DNA of 38,106 bases, from positions 1 to 38,106 of the forward strand of contig CAYLYE010000030.1 in NCBI GenBank assembly GCA_964387325.1. Direction: 5' to 3'. Within the stretch, counting starts at the first letter, position 1; each line of letters starts with the position of its first letter. This document shows positions 1 through 7,287 of this stretch, one piece after another. Below the pieces are notes generated by a model. That model ran no database searches, was not told the DNA's origin, and saw only the letters and a list, made by a program, of their open reading frames with translations. The position numbers and the translations under genes are program-made. This DNA is from CAZZBK01 sp964387325. GTDB taxonomy: Bacteria; Planctomycetota; Planctomycetia; Pirellulales; PNKZ01.

Positions 1-93
1 CGGTTCGGCACGCGCCGCATCGTTTGGCCTCGACGCATCGAGTCGTGTCCTGTTTATAGCCAGCGAAGGTCCTGTTCCTAATCACTCCTGATT

Positions 94-112
94 CCCCCCC
101 CCCCACACACAC
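94..112. repeat. Poly-C tract followed by (AC)4
   Basis: Eleven consecutive C residues (94-104) are followed directly by four AC units (105-112). The tract ends 12 bases before the ATG of the GH105-type gene, where a ribosome-binding site would normally sit. Both units are prone to slipped-strand length change. No Shine-Dalgarno sequence is visible between the tract and the start codon. A regulatory effect is inference only. Confidence 0.8.
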
Positions 113-124
113 GGGCAATCCACG

Positions 125-1267
125 ATGAAACGGCATTACCGATCCCTGCTGGCCTCGATTTTGCTTGTCATCTGTGTCTGGTTCGAGTCCGTTGTGTTCG
201 CCGAGTCGCCAGCCCCGGCTTTGATGAAGGGGGCAGAACGCATCGCGCAGCGTTTTATCGACGAAAATAAACATGAGCGCAATTATCGTTTTGATCTGGC
301 ACTGGAAGCCCTGCTCGAGCTGAGTGAAACGACCGGACAACCCCGCTTTCGCGAGCATGTGTACCGCATCATCGTACGTCGCGGCTGGGAACCGACGACC
401 GAAGTTGACTACGCGGGGCAATCGTTTGGCTGTTTGACCTACGCCTTATATCGCGACTCGCAAGACAAGCGTTGGCTGGATGTCTTCGTTCGGCAAAGTG
501 CTCTGTGTCGCGAGAAAAAGCAACGCAGCGTGGAAGGGGCCGTGATGCACAATCGGGGGCGCGAGCGTGGCGGTGGATATGCGCTGCTGCTGGATGATAT
601 GCAGGAGTTCACGGCTCGCATGGCCCGCGCCGGCCGACACACGGGGGACGCAACGTACTTTGCCGAAGCAGCCAAGCAGGTCCGCCTGTATCGGCAGATC
701 GTCCGCGACGATTCGACCGGCCTGTGGCATCAGGGACGAGGCTGGCTGGGTGATCGCCCCCAGCAAGTCTCGCCCGGTGTTTGGTCGCGCGGACACGGCT
801 GGTTGCTACGCGGACTGTCGACGGCCGTCATCGAAACGCCCCGCGATTCGGCCGAATATCGTGAACTACAAGCCACCTTTCGCGAACTGGCCGATGCCTT
901 GCTGCGCAGGCAGCAGCCCAGTGGCATGTGGCATTGCCTGCTCGATCAACCGCTGAGCAAAACTCCGGCCGAGAGCAGCGGCACTGCAATGATCGCCACG
1001 GCTTTATCACGTGCCTGGCGCGTTGGGGTATTGACTGAGGAGCGATACCGAATGGCCGCTGAGCGTGCCTTTCGCGCTTTGCCAGCGTATGTCGACGGCG
1101 ATGGCTTGGTACTGAGCACCAGCCCTGGACCTGGGCCGCTCGAAGCCGAGGAGAAATACTTCACCGACTCATTTCCGCCCGGCAACGATCATGGCACGTT
1201 TGCGTTGATGTTCGCGGCGGCTGAGGCGCTCCGCCTCGATCAGCACGCGGATCGTGAGTCGCGATGA
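125..1267 (+). CDS. Secreted GH88/GH105-type glycoside hydrolase (unsaturated glucuronyl/rhamnogalacturonyl hydrolase family)
   Basis: The 380-residue product begins with a signal peptide (basic MKRHYR, then a hydrophobic stretch to about residue 26 ending FAES). The mature part looks like an alpha/alpha-barrel glycosidase: repeated Ala/Leu-rich helices, an LLLDDM block with Asp157 and Asp158 in the position of the family's catalytic acid, and the WSRGHGW block (220-226) that corresponds to the usual W-x-R-G-N/H-G-W motif. Family members remove the terminal unsaturated uronic acid left by polysaccharide lyases, so a periplasmic or surface role in degrading pectin-like or other acidic polysaccharides is likely. 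Length is normal for GH105. The gene stands alone and faces the C26 gene; no lyase gene is in view. The exact substrate cannot be read from the sequence. Confidence 0.8.
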   Translation: MKRHYRSLLASILLVICVWFESVVFAESPAPALMKGAERIAQRFIDENKHERNYRFDLALEALLELSETTGQPRFREHVYRIIVRRGWEPTTEVDYAGQSFGCLTYALYRDSQDKRWLDVFVRQSALCREKKQRSVEGAVMHNRGRERGGGYALLLDDMQEFTARMARAGRHTGDATYFAEAAKQVRLYRQIVRDDSTGLWHQGRGWLGDRPQQVSPGVWSRGHGWLLRGLSTAVIETPRDSAEYRELQATFRELADALLRRQQPSGMWHCLLDQPLSKTPAESSGTAMIATALSRAWRVGVLTEERYRMAAERAFRALPAYVDGDGLVLSTSPGPGPLEAEEKYFTDSFPPGNDHGTFALMFAAAEALRLDQHADRESR

Positions 1268-1277
1268 AAGGAAATGA

Positions 1278-1312
1278 AGCATGGAACGCGGCCTCATGCC
1301 ACGTTCCATGCT
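1278..1312. terminator. Inverted repeat between convergent genes, possible bidirectional terminator
   Basis: A perfect 11-bp stem (AGCATGGAACG at 1278-1288 with CGTTCCATGCT at 1302-1312) encloses a 13-base loop. It lies 10 bases after the GH105-type stop codon and about 34 bases beyond the stop codon of the convergent C26 gene. Neither side has a clean T-run (only pyrimidine-rich sequence), so efficient intrinsic termination is uncertain. Confidence 0.45.
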
Positions 1313-1345
1313 CATGTTCTTACTCTTGAATCGATTGCCCAGTCG

Positions 1346-2092
1346 CTAGGCGGCAATCTTGAGCAGCGTATGGTCGCCCGTCACGCCGCAAACAAACTCT
1401 TCAAAGATGCGGAGGTCGAGTGCCGATGCGCTTTCGGACTCTGGATGGAACTGAGTTCCCAAGGCGAACCAGTCGTCGCGCACGCTTTCGATCGCCTCGA
1501 CAACACCGTCAGGGCAGCGCGCCGTGACTTGAAAACCAGGCGCGACCATGTCGATGGCCATGTGATGGCAGCTGTTGACACGGATCTCGCCTTCGCCGTA
1601 CACCCGTTCCATGATCGTCCCCTTGACCACTTCCAACGCATGCCGGTGGGACGGGTCAATCGGGTCTTTGTGCGGCAAGGCTTTGGGCAGGTCTTCTGGA
1701 ATATGCAGGAACAGATTGCCCCCTTCGTTGATGTTGAGCAACTGCATGCCTGAGCCGATGCCAAAGAACGGCATGCGACGATCGGCAATATTGCGCATCA
1801 AACGGCGATCGAACGCCTCGCGTCGTGGGTCAAGGCAACGCACGGCCGGATGCATCATGTAGCCATCGCGTCGTGGATCAAGGTCGGCGCCGCCAATCAT
1901 GACAAACCCATCGAGTAGGTCCAGAACTCGATCCAAATCGTCATCCTCATCCATCGGGGCAATCAGCAGCGGAACGGCACCGGACTTGATAATCGCGTCG
2001 TAGTACCCGGCCGAGATGTAACTAAAGGCCGGCGCGTCCTTCTTGGCCGAGCGATAGTCCATGTTCAAGCCGATCAGGGGTTGGTTGGGCAT
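1346..2092 (-). CDS. Peptidase C26 / class-I glutamine amidotransferase-like protein lacking the nucleophilic cysteine
   Basis: The 248-residue product resembles PuuD-type gamma-glutamyl-GABA hydrolases throughout: start PLIGLNMDYR, a GADLDP block, the nucleophile elbow before QLLN-x-x-x-GGNLF, and the C-terminal QFHPES block that carries the catalytic His and Glu. In active members the elbow reads G-I-C-R-G-M-Q; here it reads GIGSGMQ, with Gly113 in place of Cys (codon 1754-1756) and Ser in place of Arg. Two adjacent changes inside an otherwise well-kept motif argue against a sequencing error. Hydrolysis through a cysteine thioester is therefore not expected; a binding, regulatory or altered catalytic role is possible. 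The start at 2092 is chosen because AAGGAGGG lies four bases upstream of the ATG; a frame extending to 2131 lacks such support. Confidence 0.8.
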   Translation of the reverse strand: MPNQPLIGLNMDYRSAKKDAPAFSYISAGYYDAIIKSGAVPLLIAPMDEDDDLDRVLDLLDGFVMIGGADLDPRRDGYMMHPAVRCLDPRREAFDRRLMRNIADRRMPFFGIGSGMQLLNINEGGNLFLHIPEDLPKALPHKDPIDPSHRHALEVVKGTIMERVYGEGEIRVNSCHHMAIDMVAPGFQVTARCPDGVVEAIESVRDDWFALGTQFHPESESASALDLRIFEEFVCGVTGDHTLLKIAA

Positions 2093-2096
2093 AAAT

Positions 2097-2104
2097 CCCT
2101 CCTT
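2097..2104 (-). promoter_or_regulatory. Strong ribosome-binding site that fixes the C26 start
   Basis: On the minus strand AAGGAGGG precedes the ATG at 2092 by four bases. It is one of the strongest Shine-Dalgarno matches in the window and rules in favour of 2092 over the longer frame to 2131. Confidence 0.8.
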
Positions 2105-2648
2105 GGTTGAAATGCCTCCCCAAGGCGCCATAATCCGCTCGCAGGAGAAAATGCGAGCGTGTGCGTCCGGCGTTCAGAAATTCCCATGCGTGCGAGACGT
2201 GCCGCGGGATGGCGCGCTCGATGGCTCACATGGGTAAACCGCGTAATATTTGCGGGCATAAGCGGTCTTCCGTAACACCAGTAGACACGAGCCGTCTAAC
2301 GACGAAGCATGTCGAGCCCTTCCGTGGGCTGTTTCCGCATTCGACTATGGGCCTAAAGGGCCCTCGTTCGAATCCCGAGTGAGAGGCCGACGCCAATCAC
2401 TCAACAACGGAGCGATTTATACCCTGCGTTTGGCGGGTTGCAACACTTTTCGCTATCTTGGGGCTCCACCGTATTTGCTAGCACTAAATCGTGTGCTGGC
2501 AGACCCCTGCGTCCAAGTCAACACCCTGCCGGGAACCCTTACTTTACGCTTCGAGCATAAACCTCTATGCTACACGGCCCACTGGCTCAACTAACCCGAT
2601 TTTGACGAGCGTGTGCCGCTGGTCTTCCTCCGGAACTCTGAACGGTTC
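2105..2648. other. Intergenic region between C26 and the OleA-like gene
   Basis: No convincing gene is visible in this roughly 540-base stretch between divergent genes. It holds small hairpins (AGCCC-ttccgt-GGGCT near 2318-2333 and GGGCC-taaag-GGCCC near 2351-2365) and a GTTCGAATCC string that resembles a tRNA T-loop but has no cloverleaf around it. A putative promoter for the OleA-like gene lies at 2430-2459. Confidence 0.6.
2430..2459 (+). promoter_or_regulatory. Putative sigma-70-type promoter for the OleA-like gene
   Basis: TTGGCG (2430-2435) and TATCTT (2454-2459) are separated by 18 bases, each matching the consensus at four of six positions. The same hexamer style and 18-base spacing occur upstream of other genes in the window. 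It would give a leader of roughly 180 bases. Confidence 0.35.
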
Positions 2649-3755
2649 ATGCGCTACGAAAATGTCTGTATCGAGGCCTTCGGTTATACCCTACCCGAGG
2701 AAGTCGTCACCAGCGACGCGCTGGAATCCCGCCTGGAGCCGCTCTATACGCGATTGCGACTCCCCCAAGGGCGGCTCGAATTGATGACGGGGATCCGCGA
2801 GCGGCGTTTCTGGCCGCGTGGCACGCTCCCCAGCGGTCCGAGTGTCTGCAGCGCTGAAAAAGCCTTGCTCGCTTCCGGAATCGAACGTCATCGCATTGGC
2901 GCTCTCATCCACGCCAGCGTGTGCCGCGACCATCTCGAACCGGCCACCGCCAGCGGCGTGCATCACCAACTCGGTCTCGCCGACGACTGCCTGATCTACG
3001 ATGTGTCGAATGCCTGTCTTGGCCTGCTCAACGGCATCGTGCAATTGGCCAACATGATCGAGCTGGGACAAATCAAGGCCGGCATTGTTGTCGGCACCGA
3101 AGATAGCCGACCGCTCGTCGAGACGACCATCGAGACACTCAATCGCGACACCTCGCTAACGCGCGAACAGATCAAACTGGCCGTCGCCTCGCTCACCATT
3201 GGCTCGGCGAGCTGCGCTGTAGTGGTGACCCATCGCGACGTGAGCCGCACACAAAACCGATTGCTCTGCGCGACCTCTCGGGCCGTCACGGCCCATCATC
3301 GCCTCTGCCACAGCGGCCGCGACGAAGCGAGTGCCGATGGCATGCGACCGCTGATGACCACCGACAGCGAACGACTCATGCACGAAGGGGTCGCCGCCGC
3401 CGCCGGAGCTTTTCCGGTGTTCTTAGACGAAGCCGGCTGGGCCGTCGACGATCTGCACAAGACCTTCTGCCATCAGGTCGGCGTGGCCCATCGACGGCTT
3501 ATGTTCGAGGCCCTGGGGCTGTCTCCCGCGGTCGACTTCACGACGGTCGAGTTTCTCGGCAACACCGGAAGTGTCGCACTGCCGATCACGATGGCCATGG
3601 GAATCGAACGGGGCCACCTCCGCCGCGACGATCATGTCGGCCTGCTGGGCATCGGCTCGGGAATCAACGTGCTCATGCTCGGAGTCGACTGGCAGCGGGC
3701 CGCCGTGACCCCGTCGGTCGGTCGCGGCCGAGGCGCTGAACTCGCCGCGAGTTGA
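2649..3755 (+). CDS. 3-oxoacyl-ACP synthase III family protein, OleA-like condensing enzyme
   Basis: The 368-residue product has the thiolase fold signature of FabH/OleA enzymes. The block CRDHLEPATAS carries Glu97 and the block VSNACLG carries the nucleophile Cys123; the 26-residue distance equals that between Glu117 and Cys143 of Xanthomonas OleA, and the flanking text (VCRD-x-LEP-x-TAS, NACL-x-x-x-NG) is OleA-like rather than FabH-like. A CHQVG His block and the EFLGNTGS Asn block complete the triad. OleA performs a head-to-head Claisen condensation of two fatty acyl-CoAs, the first step of long-chain olefin or beta-lactone synthesis. The partners oleB, oleC and oleD are not in this window. 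The start at ATG 2649 matches family N-termini; a GTG at 2613 would add 12 residues. The gene is convergent with fabI. An ordinary FabH role cannot be excluded. Confidence 0.75.
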   Translation: MRYENVCIEAFGYTLPEEVVTSDALESRLEPLYTRLRLPQGRLELMTGIRERRFWPRGTLPSGPSVCSAEKALLASGIERHRIGALIHASVCRDHLEPATASGVHHQLGLADDCLIYDVSNACLGLLNGIVQLANMIELGQIKAGIVVGTEDSRPLVETTIETLNRDTSLTREQIKLAVASLTIGSASCAVVVTHRDVSRTQNRLLCATSRAVTAHHRLCHSGRDEASADGMRPLMTTDSERLMHEGVAAAAGAFPVFLDEAGWAVDDLHKTFCHQVGVAHRRLMFEALGLSPAVDFTTVEFLGNTGSVALPITMAMGIERGHLRRDDHVGLLGIGSGINVLMLGVDWQRAAVTPSVGRGRGAELAAS

Positions 3756-3822
3756 GAAGCGTATTCTAATTATTCTGTTTTCGGTTTTCTGTTTTTGTTC
3801 CGCACTTAGCGTTGAGCACTTC

Positions 3823-4626
3823 CTATCCGCCTTCGTGAAATCGCCGCACGATCTCACGATCGAAGTAGTTCACGCTCATGCCGGCGTCGACGACGATCTG
3901 TTGAGCATTGATGCCACTCGAGCGCGGACTAAGCAAGAACGCCGCGGCGTGGGCCGCCTCCTCGGTCTGGACCGCCTGCCGCCGCAGGGTCGCTTGCTCG
4001 GCGTAGAGATACGAGTCGACGTAGCCCGGTATGCCGGCCGAGGCCGATGTCTTCAGTAGTCCAGGCGACACGGCGTTGAACCGCACTCGTGAAAAGCCAC
4101 TGAACGACTTGGCCAAGAAGGCCAACGACGAGTCGAGCGCCGCCTTGACCGGTGCCATGTAGCCGTAATTCTCGGCCGCCATCCGCGTCGTCGAAATCGA
4201 GATCGTCACCACCGATGCGTCAGGACTCAGCAGCGGCTTGAACTCTCGGGCAATCGCCAGCAACGAATAGCACGACACGTCGATTGCGCGTAAGAAGTCC
4301 GCCTTGGGGGTCTCATGGAACGGCAGCGGCCCAGCCGAGTAATCTGCGAATGCAATCGAGTGTACCACACCGTCGAGGTTCGGATGTCGCGCCGCAATTT
4401 CGTCTCGCACGGCCACGATCTGCTGTGGCTCAGCCACATCGCAGACATACACCTCGGCGCCGTCGACGATCGACTGCACGCTGGCTTGCCGCTGTGTGCT
4501 ACGCACGACGTACACGACCTTGGCCCCCGCTTCTCGCACGACCCGGCCAATATGCCAAGCCACACTTTTACGATTGGCCACGCCAAAAATCACGATCGTC
4601 TTGTCACGTAATTGCAAAAAATCCAT
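3823..4626 (-). CDS. fabI: Enoyl-[acyl-carrier-protein] reductase (FabI-type)
   Basis: This 267-residue short-chain dehydrogenase family protein begins MDFLQLRDKTIVIFGVAN, the FabI form of the nucleotide-binding turn (GVAN-R-KS-x-AW), and carries a VHSIAFAD block and the Y-x6-K pair Tyr154/Lys161 (Tyr156/Lys163 in E. coli). FabI reduces the trans-2-enoyl-ACP double bond in the last step of fatty-acid elongation, in the cytoplasm. Length is normal (about 260). The second active-site tyrosine of E. coli FabI (Tyr146) aligns with Ile144 here, so the enzyme is divergent and another SDR role is a lesser possibility. The start at 4626 is set by the family N-terminus; a longer frame reaches 4686. 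It is convergent with the OleA-like gene and divergent from the pilin-like gene. Confidence 0.78.
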   Translation of the reverse strand: MDFLQLRDKTIVIFGVANRKSVAWHIGRVVREAGAKVVYVVRSTQRQASVQSIVDGAEVYVCDVAEPQQIVAVRDEIAARHPNLDGVVHSIAFADYSAGPLPFHETPKADFLRAIDVSCYSLLAIAREFKPLLSPDASVVTISISTTRMAAENYGYMAPVKAALDSSLAFLAKSFSGFSRVRFNAVSPGLLKTSASAGIPGYVDSYLYAEQATLRRQAVQTEEAAHAAAFLLSPRSSGINAQQIVVDAGMSVNYFDREIVRRFHEGG

Positions 4627-4886
4627 CACAACTCTGCAGACTGGGGAGGGTAGATCAGGAACCACCGATTCGTCACCAATGTACACCGATAAGATACTGG
4701 CGACAGCTCGACAGCGGGAGCGATGAAGCCCGTCGAAGCTAGTATTTCTTCTACAATCCGGATAACCGGCGAGGTTCTGCTGCCGACACGGTTCTTAACC
4801 CAACGGCGTCGATATTGACCACATTGGCTCGATCGGTCCGTCGAGCCTGTACTTTCCGGTCGTCGATCCCCCCGAGGCGAATCGCT

Positions 4887-5153
4887 ATGGCTTGGCAACT
4901 CATCGTCCGATTCTGGCAAGACGAGCGTGGCTTTCTGGTTTCACTGGAAACGATGCTGTATGCGTTGTTGCTGTGCTTTGGCATGGCTGTGGGCATGACG
5001 GTCGTCCGCGACGCCACGAATCAGGAACTCACTGACTTGGCGAACGCCATTTCAGCCATCAATATCTCGGGCTCCGCGACCCCCACAACCTACTCGATCA
5101 CGACCTACAGCGCGACGTTTGGCAACACGACCAGCGAGAGTGCGTCGTCGTAG
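4887..5153 (+). CDS. Small pilin-like membrane protein (Flp/TadE-like N-terminus)
   Basis: An 88-residue product with the N-terminus MAWQLIVRFWQDERG, followed by FLVSLETMLYALLLCFGMAVGMTVV, that is, a short basic leader, an E-R-G-F junction, a Glu a few residues into the hydrophobic helix, and a single membrane segment. This matches the general layout of class III prepilins and TadE-like pseudopilins. The C-terminal half is Thr/Ser-rich and extracellular in character. It is possibly a minor pilin or surface anchor. No prepilin peptidase or secretion ATPase lies beside it. The start at 4887 is chosen because a GAGGCG ribosome-binding site lies just upstream; an upstream in-frame start at 4815 gives an unlikely N-terminus. 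Function is inferred only from layout. Confidence 0.65.
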   Translation: MAWQLIVRFWQDERGFLVSLETMLYALLLCFGMAVGMTVVRDATNQELTDLANAISAINISGSATPTTYSITTYSATFGNTTSESASS

Positions 5154-5211
5154 TGCATGAAGTCTGGCCGAGTCGGTCAAGTCCGCAGCGAGCCGAGATC
5201 GATCAAAAAAC

Positions 5212-5240
5212 TCGACCTCGAAACCGGCTCTTGCTATGCT
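5212..5240 (+). promoter_or_regulatory. Putative promoter for the Gfo/Idh/MocA gene
   Basis: TCGACC (5212-5217) and TATGCT (5235-5240) are 17 bases apart; each hexamer matches the sigma-70 consensus at four of six positions. The leader would be about 65 bases and contains an eight-C run near 5251. Weak evidence. Confidence 0.25.
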
Positions 5241-5311
5241 GTTGGGGAACTGATCCCCCCCCGACTCGCCTCCCTGCCGGTCCCTCGGCCCCGTGATGAG
5301 GAGTTCCTTGC

Positions 5312-6604
5312 ATGACCGCCTCGAATGCCACTCGTATCGTGTTACCGCATCGCCGCGATTTTGTGAAAGCGACCGGCGCAACGCTAGCCGGTGTCGCGGC
5401 TAGTCAAGCCTTTTTGAGCCGCTCGGCCTACGCGGCCGGCGACGATGTGCTTCGCATCGGACTGGTTGGCTGCGGCGGTCGCGGCACCGGCGCGGCAGCC
5501 AATGCTTTGCAAGCCGACCCGAACGTCAAGCTCACGGCCGTGGGAGATATGTTCGCCGACCGACTGCAATCGAGTTTGGAGACGCTCAAAAAGTCGCCCG
5601 ACTTGGAGAAGAAGGTCGACGTCGTGCCGGACAAGTGCTTTACCGGGATCGACGCCTACAAGCAGGTGATCGACAGCGGGGTCGATGTGGTGCTGCTTTG
5701 CACTCCTCCGCATTTCCGTCCGGCACAGCTCAAGTATGCCGTACAACAAGGCAAGCACGTATTCGCTGAAAAGCCGGTGGCGGTTGATGGCCCCGGGGTA
5801 CGCAGTTGCCTGGAGACCGTCGCCGAGGCGAAACGTAAGGGCTTGTCGGTCGTCAACGGCCTGTGCTGGCGATACGACCCCGGTAAGCGCGAGACGGTCG
5901 CCCGCATTCATGACGGGGCGATCGGCGAAGTGCGCGCCATCCAAGTCTCGTATAACACCGGTTCGCTGTGGATGAAGCCGCGGCAGCCGGAGTGGAGCGA
6001 CATGGAGTGGCAATTGCGCAACTGGCTGTACTTCGCCTGGCTCTCGGGCGATCACAACGTCGAGCAGCATATCCACAGTCTCGACAAAGGGGCTTGGATC
6101 ATGCACGACGAGCCACCGGTCAAGTGCATTGGCCTCGGCGGTCGACAGGTGCGCACCGGGGTCGAGTATGGTCACATCTTCGACCACCACGCCGTGGTCT
6201 ACGACTTTGCCAACGGCACGAAGATGTTCAGCTTCTGCCGTCAGCAGGCAGGTTGCGCCCCGGAAGTGGCCGACACCGTCATCGGCAGTACTGGCATCGC
6301 GACCCTGTTGCCACGCGACACAATTAAGGGGGAACGAGTCGTCGTGAAGCCGGGCAATATGTACCAGCTCGAGCATAACGAATTGTTCGCCTCGATCCGC
6401 AAGGGAACTCCGATCAACAATGGCGACTACATGGTCCGTAGCTCGCTGATTGCGATCATGGGGCGCATGGCGACCTACACGGGCCAAGTGATCACCTGGG
6501 AGCAGGCGCTCAACTCGCAAGAGGACCTGACGCCGCCGAGCTACGCGTTGGGACCGCTACCTACGCCGCCGGTCGCCCTCCCTGGCGTGACACGCTTTGT
6601 GTAG
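5312..6604 (+). CDS. Tat-exported Gfo/Idh/MocA family oxidoreductase
   Basis: The 430-residue product begins with a twin-arginine signal (HRRDFVKATGATLAG, residues 13-27) and an Ala-rich region ending near SAYAAG. The mature part opens with the Rossmann turn GLVGCGGRGTGA (50-61), has the sugar-dehydrogenase E-K-P triad at 153-155 (AEKPVAVDG), and a C-terminal beta-sheet half with HNVEQHIHSLD and MVRSSLIAIMGRMA blocks. Family members oxidise or reduce sugars and inositols with tightly bound NAD(P). Tat export implies that the protein folds with its cofactor before crossing the membrane. Secreted Gfo/Idh proteins are abundant in planctomycetes. A TGAGGAG ribosome-binding site lies about 10 bases before the ATG. 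The gene stands alone; the substrate is unknown. Confidence 0.85.
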   Translation: MTASNATRIVLPHRRDFVKATGATLAGVAASQAFLSRSAYAAGDDVLRIGLVGCGGRGTGAAANALQADPNVKLTAVGDMFADRLQSSLETLKKSPDLEKKVDVVPDKCFTGIDAYKQVIDSGVDVVLLCTPPHFRPAQLKYAVQQGKHVFAEKPVAVDGPGVRSCLETVAEAKRKGLSVVNGLCWRYDPGKRETVARIHDGAIGEVRAIQVSYNTGSLWMKPRQPEWSDMEWQLRNWLYFAWLSGDHNVEQHIHSLDKGAWIMHDEPPVKCIGLGGRQVRTGVEYGHIFDHHAVVYDFANGTKMFSFCRQQAGCAPEVADTVIGSTGIATLLPRDTIKGERVVVKPGNMYQLEHNELFASIRKGTPINNGDYMVRSSLIAIMGRMATYTGQVITWEQALNSQEDLTPPSYALGPLPTPPVALPGVTRFV

Positions 6605-6637
6605 GTCCGACCGTTCACGCAGTCAGTCGTGTCCGAG

Positions 6638-6703
6638 CCGGGGGCATGAGCCCCCGGATACCGTTCGTGCGAAAGGCCAACTTATCCGGGGACTCACGTC
6701 CCC
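6638..6703. repeat. Pair of perfect hairpins, REP-like intergenic element
   Basis: An 8-bp perfect stem, CCGGGGGC-atga-GCCCCCGG (6638-6657), is followed 30 bases later by a second perfect stem, GGGGAC-tcac-GTCCCC (6688-6703). Both have four-base loops, and ATCCGGGG/CCCCGGAT strings recur around them. The first could act as a terminator for the Gfo/Idh gene, although no T-run follows. The twin layout resembles a repeated extragenic palindrome; no second copy is seen in this window. Confidence 0.5.
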
Positions 6704-6771
6704 ATCTCGGGGTGGACGCGATGTGCGAACAACAGGGCCGAACAATTTACCTCGTTTTACCAACCCGTATA

Positions 6772-6801
6772 TTGACGGCATGGGGCATACCCCCGTATCT
6801 T
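6772..6801 (+). promoter_or_regulatory. Putative sigma-70-type promoter for the 6895 gene
   Basis: TTGACG (6772-6777; five of six consensus) and TATCTT (6796-6801; four of six) are separated by 18 bases. A transcript starting near 6808 would have a leader of about 87 bases before the gene at 6895. Confidence 0.5.
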
Positions 6802-6894
6802 TAGCGGTTTGTCAGGATCAGCTTCGAGGCCCAGTGCCTCGCGGCGGTCCCCACACACGCCCGATTTCTGTGGACGCGAGAGAAGGCAGCTTCT

Positions 6895-7236
6895 ATGGCA
6901 CGTAAGGTCGTAAATCGCCGAGAGTTGCGTCGTCAGAACGACGCCGCTGAAGAATCCGAAGACGTGGAAGACATCGATGACGATTCGGACGATGGCGACG
7001 AGAAGCCAAAAGCCAAAAAGGCCAAGAAAGCGGCCGTTAAGAAAAAGCCGCGCACGAAGACCCCAAAAGAAGTCCGCTTGAAGGCCTACTGGGGTGTCTT
7101 CAATCAGTCGCTCAAGCGCGTCGCACTGTTCGAATATAGTGAAAAGAAACAAGCCGAGCGCAAGGCGGGCGAACTGTCGACATCTCAGAAGACGCCGCAC
7201 TTTGTGCAGCCGGTCAAGGAAGTCATCACCGAGTAG
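6895..7236 (+). CDS. Small acidic/Lys-Ala-rich protein of unknown function
   Basis: The 113-residue product has three parts: MARKVVNRRELRRQ at the N-terminus, an Asp/Glu-only block (about 16-36), a Lys/Ala tail-like stretch (about 37-58, KAKKAKKAAVKKKP type), and a compact C-terminal part (59-113) with aromatic residues (AYWGVFNQSLKRVALFEY) that looks folded. No family is recognised. The charge layout resembles nucleic-acid-associated or ribosome-associated small proteins, but that is inference. The ATG follows an AGAGAAGG ribosome-binding site. The gene precedes the J-like/MshEN gene by 51 bases on the same strand and the two probably share the promoter at 6772-6801. Confidence 0.8.
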   Translation: MARKVVNRRELRRQNDAAEESEDVEDIDDDSDDGDEKPKAKKAKKAAVKKKPRTKTPKEVRLKAYWGVFNQSLKRVALFEYSEKKQAERKAGELSTSQKTPHFVQPVKEVITE

Positions 7237-7287
7237 GTCGACGTGTCGCCTCGTTGCTCAAGCGTAACCCGGTAACAGTGTTGGACC

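Noticed and set aside
2300..2395. Possible tRNA around the GTTCGAATCC string
   Set aside because: The T-stem does not pair (only two of five positions), no matching acceptor stem is found upstream, and no anticodon arm can be drawn.
5384..6520. Long minus-strand open frame of 378 codons
   Set aside because: It lies wholly opposite the clear Gfo/Idh/MocA gene and has no recognisable domain; high GC codon bias keeps the antisense frame open.
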